From Bodo saltans (lineage: Eukaryota > Euglenozoa > Kinetoplastea > Eubodonida > Bodonidae), in NCBI GenBank assembly GCA_001460835.1, contig CYKH01001500.1, forward strand, positions 16,122-42,971: a stretch of 26,850 nt of DNA. Reading direction: 5' to 3'. Each line of letters begins with the position of its first letter. Position 1 is the stretch's first letter. This document shows, in pieces, positions 17,801-26,378 of this stretch. A program made the position numbers and the translations under genes. The notes under the pieces are model-generated. The model made no database searches, was not told where the DNA came from, and saw only the letters and a list, made by a program, of their open reading frames with translations.

Positions 17801-18888
17801 GCTTCATGGTGGCATTCAAATCCGCATCAGACGCCACGAGGTTCGGTTTGGCAATTCAGACTGAACTATTTGGGGTCTCCTGGCACGCAGACATCGATGA
17901 CGTGTACATTGCACTTGCGTCCGAAGCCCACGAAGACATGGTCATGAATGAGGACCCCAAGAAGGCTGAAGAGCGTCGCAAGACAGAGGCGGGAAGGCTC
18001 CACCAATGGGAGGATCCTAACAACTACCCCCTCAACTGGAACGGCATCCGTGTACGTGTTGGGATGCACTGGGGGATGGGCAGCATCAAGCTCGACCCCG
18101 TGTCCCAAGGCTACGACTACTACGGCACGCTGGTCAACACCGCGGCGCGTGTGGAGGGTGTGGGCAACGGCGGTCAAGTGCTCGCCACGCACGACTTCTA
18201 CGTCCAGCTGGAAAGTGAGGGAATGAACCTGTCGCACGTTGACGTCAAGCCCCTCGGCCCTCAGCCGCTTCGTGGCCTGGACCAGCCCGTCCCCCTCTAC
18301 CAGCTGTGCCCAATGGAACTCCGATCTCGTGAGTTCGCCGAGCTTCGTCTCGACATTGAAGTTGACATTGAAGATACCACTGAAACAACGACCCACAACG
18401 ATGGTGCCACTGTGAGCTCAGTTCCTTTTGACGACACACCCATCACTATGATGGCCCGCTTGCTGAAACGACAAAAGAACGCAGGTGCTGTGTTCGACTA
18501 CCTGACCCGTGTAGCTCAATTTATGGATACGCTGCTACGCACCTCGCCAATGTCATACCGTAAAGATGCCGTCAAGCACTACATGAAGAAATGGCACGTG
18601 CATGCCCGAAAGCCACGCGATACCAAAGAACCCGCTGAAACGACGCTTTCCTTCGACATTGCTGCCTTGGTTGTGCGAGTCGGCCTGGCATCGGAAGAAG
18701 CACGTCGTGTTGGGTCAACGCACGGCGGCTCTCAAGCAAACAAGACTGATGGTGCGTCAGATGCCGGATACGCCGCCGGACGACGCAAACAGAGCACCTC
18801 GCGAGTCATGAACAGAGTTAAGTCTTTCAGCGACAGTGGCAATGAAGAACTAATGGCTGCGTCCGCCAAAAGTGACGGCATTGAATAA
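14884..18888 (+). CDS. Receptor-type adenylate cyclase, copy 2 (intact)
   Basis: A 1,334-residue protein of the ESAG4/GRESAG4 kind. Signal peptide at about residues 1-28 (ending AVVSAQ). A long ectodomain of about 850 residues with periplasmic-binding-protein-like lobes, many NxS/T sites and paired cysteines. One span at about 882-904 (core AGCAAAGGVVLIVSVFYFAC). The class III cyclase domain starts near 920: FTDIQSS (D929), IGDSFMVAF (D972), then the family's extra segment near HQWEDPNNYP, then NTAARVEG (N1085, R1089). Metal and transition-state residues are present, so it should convert ATP to cAMP, probably as a dimer. The C-terminal ~200 residues are helical and basic, ending in a Ser-rich tail. 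The nearest relative is the gene just upstream, and parts of both are almost identical. The ligand is unknown. Confidence 0.95.
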   Translation: MDRRRHLFSLALFMVVAIGSHIAAVVSAQALVRPSVVTFALLTDMTDQMFQFDGVQSYAGMKAAEKEINDNNIIGGGVNISIEFISAPSFLGTPADVDNAIRNATVGRFGFIMPDWATASSVTRIVQNEYNSSIPVVAPRLLTTSEVVNKNRFSLNLRQPPSIEYLAILQYALGSAESRCTAFTLITRSLIDTSQVAVTLAALGLPTPLLINLPFPGSLANLSFSPSAILDTWYASNAAYSGYAPPCGLFFALPSDIISILDAMYTDARFNMSQMTFFVSAQSSEGIWNTSSHGTAPFARVRFITNFVDPQNSTIPFTLRYQTALKAYLTSLNVSALPAELTVYPMLSVPTYPALEGYLAVRWAAEILSRMPSITPSAFLDAVYDRHIFYMNDVSLGPMTDHCLVPNTFSIPCFCNIGASSLAVGGINLTTGIAGSMTFDSVEQDVSEVQLPMNQCYLSTSNMQTPLLISTWLGWNVTGASATTSNAFAYLIRHQVSLYNEVGSLSNIQMSAVNMNSVMPMLPGETNAAYFNRLYATRRPTLIVGQQFPNVSAPVMNIVASSTTILQDALFTRPDNFTRYSWNLQSVFADLAHVLANFISDTYMMLSPRVVVISDEDAVQKLAVKSLHTFQIDPETPSQRDLQTLATIQGLVNDAASTAAAGKLTILMVASRTPQVVANALNAVAALPGAANPNSLLAQNLIIIAGSSQTTMYAVTLLVNATALVNIPIIFPSPYMAFWEPNNSHRLRVQSLLNTSNPSILSISSLYTALVVVDLFTALAESVNVRFPTASLLADAMYKLRAVTVEGIILGPVDSDVCSPALLQSQNPDRSCQCYKLLQTFSVFDFRDWLQSTANHQINYQWSMGTCGVIYQPLALPSKLNAALIAGCAAAGGVVLIVSVFYFACCFGRRNNRSAPKDPNEPFAMVFTDIQSSTSLWARAPEAMGEALDQHHSMLRSLVSKHDGYEVKTIGDSFMVAFKSASDATRFGLAIQTELFGVSWHADIDDVYIALASEAHEDMVMNEDPKKAEERRKTEAGRLHQWEDPNNYPLNWNGIRVRVGMHWGMGSIKLDPVSQGYDYYGTLVNTAARVEGVGNGGQVLATHDFYVQLESEGMNLSHVDVKPLGPQPLRGLDQPVPLYQLCPMELRSREFAELRLDIEVDIEDTTETTTHNDGATVSSVPFDDTPITMMARLLKRQKNAGAVFDYLTRVAQFMDTLLRTSPMSYRKDAVKHYMKKWHVHARKPRDTKEPAETTLSFDIAALVVRVGLASEEARRVGSTHGGSQANKTDGASDAGYAAGRRKQSTSRVMNRVKSFSDSGNEELMAASAKSDGIE

Positions 18889-19426
18889 AAGTAGCAAAGA
18901 ACTCGGTAGATAAATTTTTTATGCTGCAGAAGTGAATTGTGTTTTTCCGTAAATCGAATCTGTGCATTTATACATCTCAAAGGCCGCACATTTTTCAGGT
19001 GACATTTTTGTTCTTAAATTTGAGTGCTTGTCAAAGAGAGTCGAAGGCAACCACGCATCCTTTCTGTCGTGAATTGTGTATCTAACTCAAAATCAAAAAG
19101 TACCCGTAATACTTTTTTTTTGAGTTTTTCCTTAACAATCGCATATATCCCGATTCTCGTGACCACCAAAAGTGTTCCTTCGAGAGGGAGCTCGCAGATT
19201 CCCGACGATGTTATGTCCTCTGCGCTCCTTTTATTTTTGGTAGCTTTTGAACCCCTGTGACGTTACCCCCCATCCCCACGCTCACTTTTGGCTAATTTGG
19301 TTATCACACTGTGTGCTTTGCGTTTGGAAAATACCACTTGATTCATGCTCATGAATGTCTCTCTCCTATCATAATCTCACTTTTGAATACCGCACACCCC
19401 TTAGTCATAAGTTTGACGCAACCAAA
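18889..19426 (+). other. Intergenic: cyclase 3' UTR and CorA leader
   Basis: A 538-base AT-rich gap with no supported gene. A run of eight or more T lies at about 19112-19120. The pyrimidine-rich stretch at about 19356-19402 ends in CCCCTTAG with AG at 19403-19404, a good acceptor for the next gene: the first ATG after it is 19427. Confidence 0.5.
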
Positions 19427-21628
19427 ATGTCCAGCGACGACGAAAGTCCGTCCCACCCCCTCGTCCGGGGCCCGTCTGTGTTCATCACAAGAGACTTTAG
19501 TGGACAACCTGCAAGCCCAACCAACAACGGCACCCGTCGCCATCGATTCCGTCCTGAGATTCTACAATCATCCTACGGTGCGATGAACTTCGAGTTTCAC
19601 GATGAGCTTGACCGCATTGAATTTGATGTTGAAGATGGCGTTCCGATGACTCCACGAGCCAACAACGCTGCAAATTTTCCATTTCCATCCGTTCACCAAG
19701 ATGAACTCTCTCAACCTCTGCTGAATGGGTCACAAGTGTACAACAGTAGCGTCAATGCATCAGCAGTACTAGCCGCAACCACCAACAAGCGCGAACCAAT
19801 TGCCGCCACCGAAACACAACCGCTGCTTCCGCCCGTTACTCCGCCAGTCGTGACACCAGTGTTACCGCTTCCTAGCGCCATGCCAAAGAGCATTCAACGA
19901 GGTCTTGGAATGCGTGATATCGTCAGTGACACTTCACATCTATGGCTCATGCACCAAGTGTTGGGTAATCCTGTGCGCGTTCGTATGTTCCCAAAAGGAG
20001 CCGCGGAGCTGATACAATATACCCAGGCTGCGGACATTAAAGTTCCTCTGTATGGAGTGAAAGAGGACGAACATCGTCGTCACAAACGATCGACGCTCAA
20101 AAAGTCCTTTAACAGTGATTCAAGCCGTGCTTCGAAGCCCGCCTCAACAGGAAGCTGCACATCAACGTCGACGATATCGTCAGAGTCAAGCGAGAGAATT
20201 ACTGAGACCTGCTGGGTCGATTTGCAAACTACCGATACTCATGAGATCGAACTTCTCCTCGGCATGTTTCATCTCTCACCATCGACGATTGAATGTGTGG
20301 TGGAACAACACACAGTTGATCATATTGAGCATTTCCCCACTCACGGCTATGTGTTTGTGAACATTTCCTGTCAAGGGATAGCGGCCAACAATCACTCCAT
20401 TATCGGTTGTGCCAAAGTTGCCATCCCCACCACCACACCTCCTCAGCAAAGAAGCCGCAGCGGTAGCGTCGCATCATCTGCTGGAAGCAACTCTGCACAG
20501 AATTACCTGAACCAGCATTTTGCAGGAGTGCTTGAGCAAACTCCGCAAGTTGTTGTGTCATGCATCGTGTTCCCCGACTGGATCCTGACCATCCACAAAG
20601 AACCCTTTCAAGAACTCGGTGATTTGGTCAAGCAAATTCACCTTGACTTCACGCTAAAGAAGAAACCTGGCAAGTTGCGTCGTCATGGCTCGTCTGCCCT
20701 CGCAATGGACCACAACAACCCGTCCTCTACAACCGCCTCCATGCCACCGATTGGGAGTGGTGAAAGTGCTCACGTGCATGCTCCAGAAAAGAGACCCAGT
20801 GGCGGTGGTGGATCTCCTGTAATGCGTCGAATTATGCGCCCCGCTTGGATTCTTTGCACGTTGGTCGACTTTGTGGTCTCCAATTTCCTTCCTGACCCAA
20901 CTCCTCTTCTCAGTGCCGTGGATGATGTTGAGAGCCGCGTGATGCTATCGGCGAATGTGTCGAACCAGCGTCAACAACGTGACCTGGGTCAGAGGATTGC
21001 ATGGTTGAGGCGGGGTATTACAACGCATCGTCGCGTCGTCAACTCTAAAGAGCAGCTTCTCGCACAACTGCTACTTCCCGCAATGCGAACCAATTTCATT
21101 GCGAAGAGATCTGTCAACGCGGATGTGTACGTCTACTGCCAAAAACAGATCGCTAAAGTTGCTGAGCGAATTGATGCCGCACGTGACATGCTTCAATCAG
21201 CAAGCTCCAACTACGCCGCCGCGGGTCAGCTGCGCATTACACGCTCCTCTCAAGCCCTTGAGCACCGAATGCACTTCATGTCGAATATTACAGCCGTGCT
21301 CCTCCCTCCTGCACTCATTGCCAGCACGTTTGGAATGAACGTCACCGTGCCATTCATGTCCTCGGAAGGCTACACTGATGTACGAGCGTTCTGGGTGCTC
21401 ATGGGATTGATCGTACTGTGGTTGTCGATGTTCGTGAAGCACCTGTTCAACGTTTTCCTTGATGTTCGAGCCACATCAGCGAGTGCACACGAATCATGGG
21501 ACGCCGATGTGCTCTTCGCTACAACAAAAAATTCCTCCTTCACGCAGCACGGTGAAAAATCGAGACCATCTCGGCACATGCAACCAAAGGTGAAGGAATT
21601 TTCGGCGTGGTGCTGCGCCGTTGAGTGA
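19427..21628 (+). CDS. CorA-type divalent metal-ion transporter
   Basis: The 733-residue protein ends with the hallmark of the CorA/Mrs2/ZntB superfamily: two C-terminal spans, the first finishing in FGMN (G636-M637-N638) and the second at about 657-677 (core VLMGLIVLWLSMFV). Before them is a long helix-forming region (about 500-620), with the segment LLSAVDDVESRV typical of the CorA stalk. The cytosolic domain is interrupted by low-complexity stretches (residues 1-150, Ser/His-rich insert near 215-265, Gly/Ser-rich insert near 430-470). It most likely carries Mg2+ (or Zn2+/Co2+) as a pentamer. The loop after GMN is short and contains VPFMSSEG. The start follows a pyrimidine tract and AG at 19403-19404; an in-frame ATG at 19355 lies before it. 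Plasma-membrane, acidocalcisome or mitochondrial location cannot be decided. Confidence 0.93.
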   Translation: MSSDDESPSHPLVRGPSVFITRDFSGQPASPTNNGTRRHRFRPEILQSSYGAMNFEFHDELDRIEFDVEDGVPMTPRANNAANFPFPSVHQDELSQPLLNGSQVYNSSVNASAVLAATTNKREPIAATETQPLLPPVTPPVVTPVLPLPSAMPKSIQRGLGMRDIVSDTSHLWLMHQVLGNPVRVRMFPKGAAELIQYTQAADIKVPLYGVKEDEHRRHKRSTLKKSFNSDSSRASKPASTGSCTSTSTISSESSERITETCWVDLQTTDTHEIELLLGMFHLSPSTIECVVEQHTVDHIEHFPTHGYVFVNISCQGIAANNHSIIGCAKVAIPTTTPPQQRSRSGSVASSAGSNSAQNYLNQHFAGVLEQTPQVVVSCIVFPDWILTIHKEPFQELGDLVKQIHLDFTLKKKPGKLRRHGSSALAMDHNNPSSTTASMPPIGSGESAHVHAPEKRPSGGGGSPVMRRIMRPAWILCTLVDFVVSNFLPDPTPLLSAVDDVESRVMLSANVSNQRQQRDLGQRIAWLRRGITTHRRVVNSKEQLLAQLLLPAMRTNFIAKRSVNADVYVYCQKQIAKVAERIDAARDMLQSASSNYAAAGQLRITRSSQALEHRMHFMSNITAVLLPPALIASTFGMNVTVPFMSSEGYTDVRAFWVLMGLIVLWLSMFVKHLFNVFLDVRATSASAHESWDADVLFATTKNSSFTQHGEKSRPSRHMQPKVKEFSAWCCAVE

Positions 21629-22039
21629 CAAAAGTGCTGAGATGTGAATGCACTTTTTTTTCTGATTTTTACTACTTACGGTTCTCAAATGCTACTGTAT
21701 CTGAGACTTGGAAAAAAACGAAATAAGAGTATGACCTCACATTGTTGCACTTTGAGGGAGGTCTAGCTTTGAGAAATGGTGCACAGATGACGACGTGACA
21801 TGCAGGCGTGTGAAGCAAAGTGATGTGGATCAATCAACAATGTGGGGGGGGGTGTCGGCTCGAAGAGTTTCTGGTGATCTTTTTGTGCCCATCGTAGACA
21901 CCGCTTTTACACGAAAACTGTTAAGAATTTCGCCATGATGATCTGTGAGTAATACAACCATGTATCCCCCAACTCCCTTTCTTCGATTGCTTTCTACGTT
22001 TCCATCACATGAAAACATTAGCATCCAAAAGGCGTTACA
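21629..22039 (+). other. Intergenic: CorA 3' UTR and next leader
   Basis: A 411-base gap without a supported gene. It contains a T run at about 21654-21662, a run of nine G at about 21844-21852, and a pyrimidine stretch at about 21966-22012 leading to AG at 22020-22021. That leaves an 18-base leader before the ATG at 22040. Confidence 0.5.
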
Positions 22040-22834
22040 ATGATGCGGCCTACCCTACCCCGAAGCGTTAACAGGATGAAAGTCCCTGGTTTCGACCAAA
22101 CAAGATTCCGCCCCGCGGTGAGGAAACTGCTTTCATCAAGTGATCTTGTTGACCAATGCAAGACGTACATTCCGTCTGGATATTCGCTGCGAAAGAGGAA
22201 ACAATGGGAATACTTTGTTCTCGATGAACGGCAGCAAGTCGCCGGACTTTTGAGGCCAATTCCTGCTTCCCCATTCCCTGAGTTTGCAGATCATGGTGCC
22301 GTGAATGTGGAATCGTTCCTTCATCAACAAGCAAACGTTGCGGAACACTTCAAATCATTTGTCACGCTGTGGCATCGCGGAGGTGCGTCGGTTTGCACCG
22401 TTGCCGCGTCGCCCTCAGCTGAATTTGTGACTCCACTGAAGGAGTTCTACTCGCTCGGTAAGCACGATGGGATTCAAGGACATAAAGCTGTCAATTTGAT
22501 GCAGGACGGCGCAACTGCTGCTTTCTTTGATGCATTTTTCTCTCATGCTAGCGATAACTATGCTGAACAAATTGACCCGTGCCAACAATTTCTGAAGCTT
22601 TGTACGGCCGAGGGGTTCAAAGTTTTTTCACATGCTCGTCGAGCGTATCGCGCGGACTACAAACCACATTGTGCGTTAGACCCCGATGATCCTCGATGGA
22701 TAGAAGTTCAACTTGGTACTCAAGATGTTAACGCCATGCTAGCAGGAAATACTTTGAGTGGCGCTGAGCTGCAGAAGTTCCTACGGACCGGTTCGCTTTG
22801 GATGGACACAGACATCACCAAGAAGAAGGATTGA
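22040..22834 (+). CDS. Conserved-looking protein of unknown function
   Basis: A 264-residue soluble protein that I do not recognise. It has no signal peptide and no membrane span. The N-terminus (MMRPTLPRSVNRMKVPGF) is basic and could be a mitochondrial presequence, but the next 240 residues give no catalytic motif I know. The middle is rich in Phe, His and Ala (for example AAFFDAFFSHASDNYAEQ). The C-terminal third contains DPDDPRWIEVQLGTQDVN and ends in Lys-rich ITKKKD. Coding is supported by length, an immediately upstream acceptor (AG 22020-22021) and codon use like its neighbours. A second ATG follows directly (codon 2). The next gene starts 127 bases after its stop. Confidence 0.85.
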   Translation: MMRPTLPRSVNRMKVPGFDQTRFRPAVRKLLSSSDLVDQCKTYIPSGYSLRKRKQWEYFVLDERQQVAGLLRPIPASPFPEFADHGAVNVESFLHQQANVAEHFKSFVTLWHRGGASVCTVAASPSAEFVTPLKEFYSLGKHDGIQGHKAVNLMQDGATAAFFDAFFSHASDNYAEQIDPCQQFLKLCTAEGFKVFSHARRAYRADYKPHCALDPDDPRWIEVQLGTQDVNAMLAGNTLSGAELQKFLRTGSLWMDTDITKKKD

Positions 22835-22961
22835 AACATTTTGCAGTCCTTTGGCTTTCGAAGAAAATTACGATTACCTTCTTGCACCTAACTGTAAACC
22901 CTCTGTCAACCCGAGCTTACCTTTCCAATCTTCCTTCGGCAAACCCATATTTCAGAATAGT

Positions 22962-24596
22962 ATGCATCAACGAAAAAGTAAACAAGGCGTTGAAGAAGAA
23001 TCAGGAAGCTCGTGCTGCTCCGAAGGCACCCATGGTGCTCACCACCACCATGGATCACCTTCCACGCCTAGCTTTCTTTCACCCAAACGCATTCTTCAAG
23101 TATTCCTCCTGCGCCTCATCATGTCCACTGTGCTGCAGCACTGCGCTGATGTGCCGGATGAGTGGTGGCAGTCCACGGAGGTGGCATACCACAATGTGTT
23201 CGGGGTTGGGCACCTGCCTTGGGAGTGGAGTGCTGAGCTGAGATCGTACATCTACCCACTCCCTTTCGATTTTGCATTCCGTTTGCTGAGGCTTCTTGGG
23301 ATTGACACCGCGTTGCTGATGTGGTTGGTACCAAAAATGATCGCCTCTGCAGCGGCGACTGCAATCGATATCCAAACATATCGCCTTGGAGCAAAGTTGG
23401 ACAAAGACCTCGGACTGGTTCCCACCAAAGACAAGCAGCCTGGAGATAGGGGAAGTGAAGGTCTGACAGTGGCGAAAATTGCGTTCATCTTCTCCCTTGC
23501 GCACTGGTTCACCGGCTACATTGGCGTACGCACTCAATCAAATGTGCTGGAAACTCTGCTGCTTCTCACCGCGACCATGCAGACAAATTTCTTGACGTTT
23601 CTCTTCTTTGCAGGATTTGGCTGCGCCTTGCGGATGACTTGTGTCGTCCCGCTGACTCCTTTTGCACTGATCCACGTATTCGGTTCCATCCGCTCTCGCG
23701 GCATTCGTGGACTGGCACAGCGAGTAGTGGAGTTAGCGATCATGTTGTGCTTCTGGCTCGCCATCAGTATGTCTGTAGACTTCATGTTTTACGGCAAGTG
23801 GACGCTCACGCCATTGAACTTCTTCCTGTTCAATGTCCTCAAGGGCCACAGCGCAATCTTCGGAACACATCCTTGGCACTGGTACTTCAGCACCGCATTC
23901 CCTGTTGTGTCGCTGCCATTTACTCTCATTTTGCCCCTGTTGCTATCACCGTCTGTGTGGAAGCGGATGGCCACACCAGCTCGATGGAGAGTAGGTATTA
24001 TGTGCTTCTCCATTGTCTTCACGATGGCAGTGTACTCGTTGGTTCCCCACAAAGAGCTGCGTTTCTTCTACCCTGTTGTTCCTTTTATGATCATCATCGC
24101 AGCGTTCCTCTACCTGCATCATCCATGGCTACTGCAGAAGCAAGCAGGCGGACCATCACAGCCACGATTCTGGCTATTCATGTTCTTTGTCGTCACGAAC
24201 GTCTTGACATACCTCATCATCAGTGTTGGATATCGACGCGGTACGCTTGACGTAATGGCTGAAGTACGTAGTGGTGCGGTGCTCACCAACAATGACGGGA
24301 CGCCCAAGGTCATTGAACACTTAGATATTCTGACTGGATGCTACGCAACCGCCGGGTACTCGTACGTCCACGGCCGAGTGAAGAACCTGCGCACAATGGA
24401 CTGCACACCCGTTGTCGTCAATGAGGCAACGAGCGAGACGCTTCCAACCGAACGCGACGTATTTGGGGACTACCCCGTCGAGTTTGTTCGATGGGTGTAC
24501 GATGGAGTGGCACCCACCGACAACACGGAGCTGTCAGACCTTCTCAGGGGACAACAAAGATTTCCTCCCAGCACCCGCCACGGGTTACACAATTAG
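22962..24596 (+). CDS. GPI10: GPI mannosyltransferase III (GPI10/PIG-B type, GT22)
   Basis: The 544-residue multi-span protein belongs to the dolichol-phosphate-mannose-dependent GT22 family. Its first luminal loop reads PDEWWQSTEVAYHNVFG (P65-D66-E67), then LPWEW and LRSYIYPL, as in PIG-B/Gpi10. Further on are ALRMTCVVPL and VPHKELRFFYPVVPF (H363-K364-E365), the family's HKE motif. About eight to ten hydrophobic spans are seen between residues 45 and 435. It adds the third, alpha-1,2-linked mannose to the GPI core in the ER, a step required for surface anchoring in trypanosomes. The start at 22962 is the first ATG after a long pyrimidine stretch and AGs at 22954-22955 and 22959-22960; the frame is open back into the previous gene but those ATGs precede the acceptor. 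SMP3 or ALG9/12 are less likely given the motif wording. Confidence 0.9.
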   Translation: MHQRKSKQGVEEESGSSCCSEGTHGAHHHHGSPSTPSFLSPKRILQVFLLRLIMSTVLQHCADVPDEWWQSTEVAYHNVFGVGHLPWEWSAELRSYIYPLPFDFAFRLLRLLGIDTALLMWLVPKMIASAAATAIDIQTYRLGAKLDKDLGLVPTKDKQPGDRGSEGLTVAKIAFIFSLAHWFTGYIGVRTQSNVLETLLLLTATMQTNFLTFLFFAGFGCALRMTCVVPLTPFALIHVFGSIRSRGIRGLAQRVVELAIMLCFWLAISMSVDFMFYGKWTLTPLNFFLFNVLKGHSAIFGTHPWHWYFSTAFPVVSLPFTLILPLLLSPSVWKRMATPARWRVGIMCFSIVFTMAVYSLVPHKELRFFYPVVPFMIIIAAFLYLHHPWLLQKQAGGPSQPRFWLFMFFVVTNVLTYLIISVGYRRGTLDVMAEVRSGAVLTNNDGTPKVIEHLDILTGCYATAGYSYVHGRVKNLRTMDCTPVVVNEATSETLPTERDVFGDYPVEFVRWVYDGVAPTDNTELSDLLRGQQRFPPSTRHGLHN

Positions 24597-24877
24597 CGCA
24601 TGTGGATGCAGTAGCTACCTTAAGCTCTGAGCAAGAACCTCTTCGTACCTAAGCACTCCGTAGCCAGCAAAATGGTGTGCAAGGTGCACAAGGTCGGCGT
24701 ACTTCTGGAGTGGTAACTCTAAACCTTTTCCCAAAGAAGGGGAATCCTCTAACCCTTCAGATTCTTCAAGATTTTTCGAGAATTGATGCAACTTTTTCTG
24801 GTTTGGTTTGGTTTAGGGGCTTTTTGTATGATCTGTTTCGCTCTTGCATTTCTGAAATCAAGAACAAGTGGAGGTCA

Positions 24878-25453
24878 ATGTCGGGTGGAAGTGATGTCTC
24901 CGCAGAAGCAGCGTATGAGCGGAGAATTTTAGATCGCTTTGGTGAGAACTATTTTAACGGTGTGCGCTGGGGTGCTGGCCTCAGTGCCATATTCTTACTC
25001 GATCAATGTCGGAGGTTGTTTCGCCTGGTTCGAAACCGACATTTTTTGGCCGACACACAGCAGTTGGGTCTGGATGAAGATCTTGTGCGCGGGAGAGCAA
25101 CCTTCGCTCGCACATTGCGACGTTCTCTCTCAACCGAGAAAGTCTTCTTCATCGCCATGGTTGGACTCTTAGCTGCTGCGTGCCACAATACCCTTGCTTG
25201 TTTGCTCTCCAATTTGAGAGTCAAAGAATTTGAGCGCCGTAAGCAACTTATTGCCGCAGAGCAACCCACACAACAATTTCAACTTTCTCTCCAACCTTCG
25301 TTTTGGGATGGATTCGCGGTGCGTCGGCAGCGTCATGGATGCGGACCTTCCCCAGCAGCCGATTCACCGGTACTTGGGAATGCGATGCGGTTGGTAAAAA
25401 ACACGCTTCACAACAAAAAATTACTTCACCAAAATTCACTAATGTTTGCTTAG
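24878..25453 (+). CDS. Unrecognised membrane protein, paralogue A
   Basis: A 191-residue protein. It shows two moderately hydrophobic segments, around 29-45 (VRWGAGLSAIFLLD) and 89-112 (VFFIAMVGLLAAACHNTLACLL), each followed by basic residues. It aligns with its downstream neighbour in three places: FGENYFNGVRWGAG, the second hydrophobic stretch ending in RVKEF, and SFWDGFAV. The C-terminal ~40 residues are basic and differ. No known domain is recognised; small-residue spacing in the first segment could support helix packing, and an organelle membrane protein is possible. The start is chosen from AG at 24861-24862 after TGTTTCGCTCTTGCATTTCTG; the frame is open upstream to 24677 but has no ATG. 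A uORF starting at 24828 would exist if AG 24815-24816 were used instead. Confidence 0.75.
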   Translation: MSGGSDVSAEAAYERRILDRFGENYFNGVRWGAGLSAIFLLDQCRRLFRLVRNRHFLADTQQLGLDEDLVRGRATFARTLRRSLSTEKVFFIAMVGLLAAACHNTLACLLSNLRVKEFERRKQLIAAEQPTQQFQLSLQPSFWDGFAVRRQRHGCGPSPAADSPVLGNAMRLVKNTLHNKKLLHQNSLMFA

Positions 25454-25627
25454 TTCTTGTGTTACATCTTTTGGTTCGGGAGAGGTGCAAGTGCACTTTC
25501 TCTTGACCCACAGCCCCATTTTGATTTATTTATTTCGATGACTCAATTGGAGGGGTGAATGTTAAGCTGCAACCCAACAAAAACAATTATTTTATCTCGC
25601 CACATTAGTTTGTTTTGTTTGGTTCCT

Positions 25628-25651
25628 TGTCTGTAGGGAAGTGTGGTGCAG
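25628..25651 (+). promoter_or_regulatory. Candidate spliced-leader acceptors for paralogue B
   Basis: TTTGTTTTGTTTGGTTCCTTGTCTGTAG ends in AG at 25635-25636; another AG is at 25650-25651, only three bases before the ATG at 25655. The first is more likely and gives a leader of 18 bases. Confidence 0.5.
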
Positions 25652-25654
25652 GGG

Positions 25655-26353
25655 ATGTTTCGATCTTCTCAATTCATCGATTCCACAGAGTTGCAGCAGC
25701 AGAGCGACGATGCTATAATCTGCAACTTTGGCCCTGAGTTTTTCAATGGCGCTAGGTATGGTTCTGGCTTTGGGTCGCTTATGTCGTTCCTATTCTCATG
25801 GAGCGCTTTCTGTGCAATTCGTAAAGCTCGTATGTCATTAATTGTCAACAGTGGAACACGCTCTGGCAAACTTCCGAGCATGTCGTTCATCCCCACAATG
25901 AAGTGGGGATTTCGGTTGCAACCTTTTTTCACAACTGGTGTGATTGCATGCTTCACCACTGGGTGCGCCAAACTTGTGAAGTTTTACCTTTCTAGTGCTC
26001 GAGTCAATGAATTCCTGTTTGACGATCTCGAATTCGAAGGACTGCAACATTGGGCGAATCAATCTGAAGAGACTTCGAAAGCATTTGATGCCTTCTGTAA
26101 AGACTCAATCGCATCTGCTCCAACTTCCACAATGAGTTCCGCAAAACAAATTGCAAGTATGGATCTCACAGACAAGCTCATTGCCAGGCATAGTGAGGCA
26201 AAGCGTGATCTTGATTACGGCGATCATATCTTGAAACGGCGACCCACCTTTGGCGATGGAGTTGCAGTTGGGCTCTTTGGTTCTATCATGGATTGCCACC
26301 TGCCGACGCTTCCAGAGAATCGATACTTCGATTGGAAATTTGGTGTTTTGTAA
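25655..26353 (+). CDS. Unrecognised membrane protein, paralogue B
   Basis: A 232-residue protein homologous to the gene just upstream. Shared features are FGPEFFNGARYGSG (residues 25-38), a second hydrophobic stretch (about 90-113, FFTTGVIACFTTGC) followed by ARVNEF, and TFGDGVAVGLFGS near 198-210. It is longer than paralogue A by an acidic linker (about 122-195) before the last motif, and ends in YFDWKFGVL. The FNGxR[WY]GxG block with small residues spaced along a hydrophobic helix suggests tight helix packing in a membrane. No known family is recognised. The start is the ATG at 25655, after AG 25635-25636; a GTG twelve bases earlier is not a credible start. Confidence 0.8.
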   Translation: MFRSSQFIDSTELQQQSDDAIICNFGPEFFNGARYGSGFGSLMSFLFSWSAFCAIRKARMSLIVNSGTRSGKLPSMSFIPTMKWGFRLQPFFTTGVIACFTTGCAKLVKFYLSSARVNEFLFDDLEFEGLQHWANQSEETSKAFDAFCKDSIASAPTSTMSSAKQIASMDLTDKLIARHSEAKRDLDYGDHILKRRPTFGDGVAVGLFGSIMDCHLPTLPENRYFDWKFGVL

Positions 26354-26378
26354 AATGAAAAAGTGGAATCCTCTTTCC

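Noticed and set aside
22814-22834. KKxx ER-retrieval signal at the end of the unknown protein (ITKKKD)
   Set aside because: The protein has no membrane span, so the signal would not be meaningful.
22758-22961. Upstream extension of the GPI10-like gene overlapping the previous gene
   Set aside because: It overlaps a supported gene and precedes the acceptor AGs at 22954-22960; PIG-B homology begins well after 22962.
24677-24877. N-terminal extension of paralogue A from a GTG
   Set aside because: No ATG, low-complexity translation, and the acceptor at 24861-24862 lies inside it.
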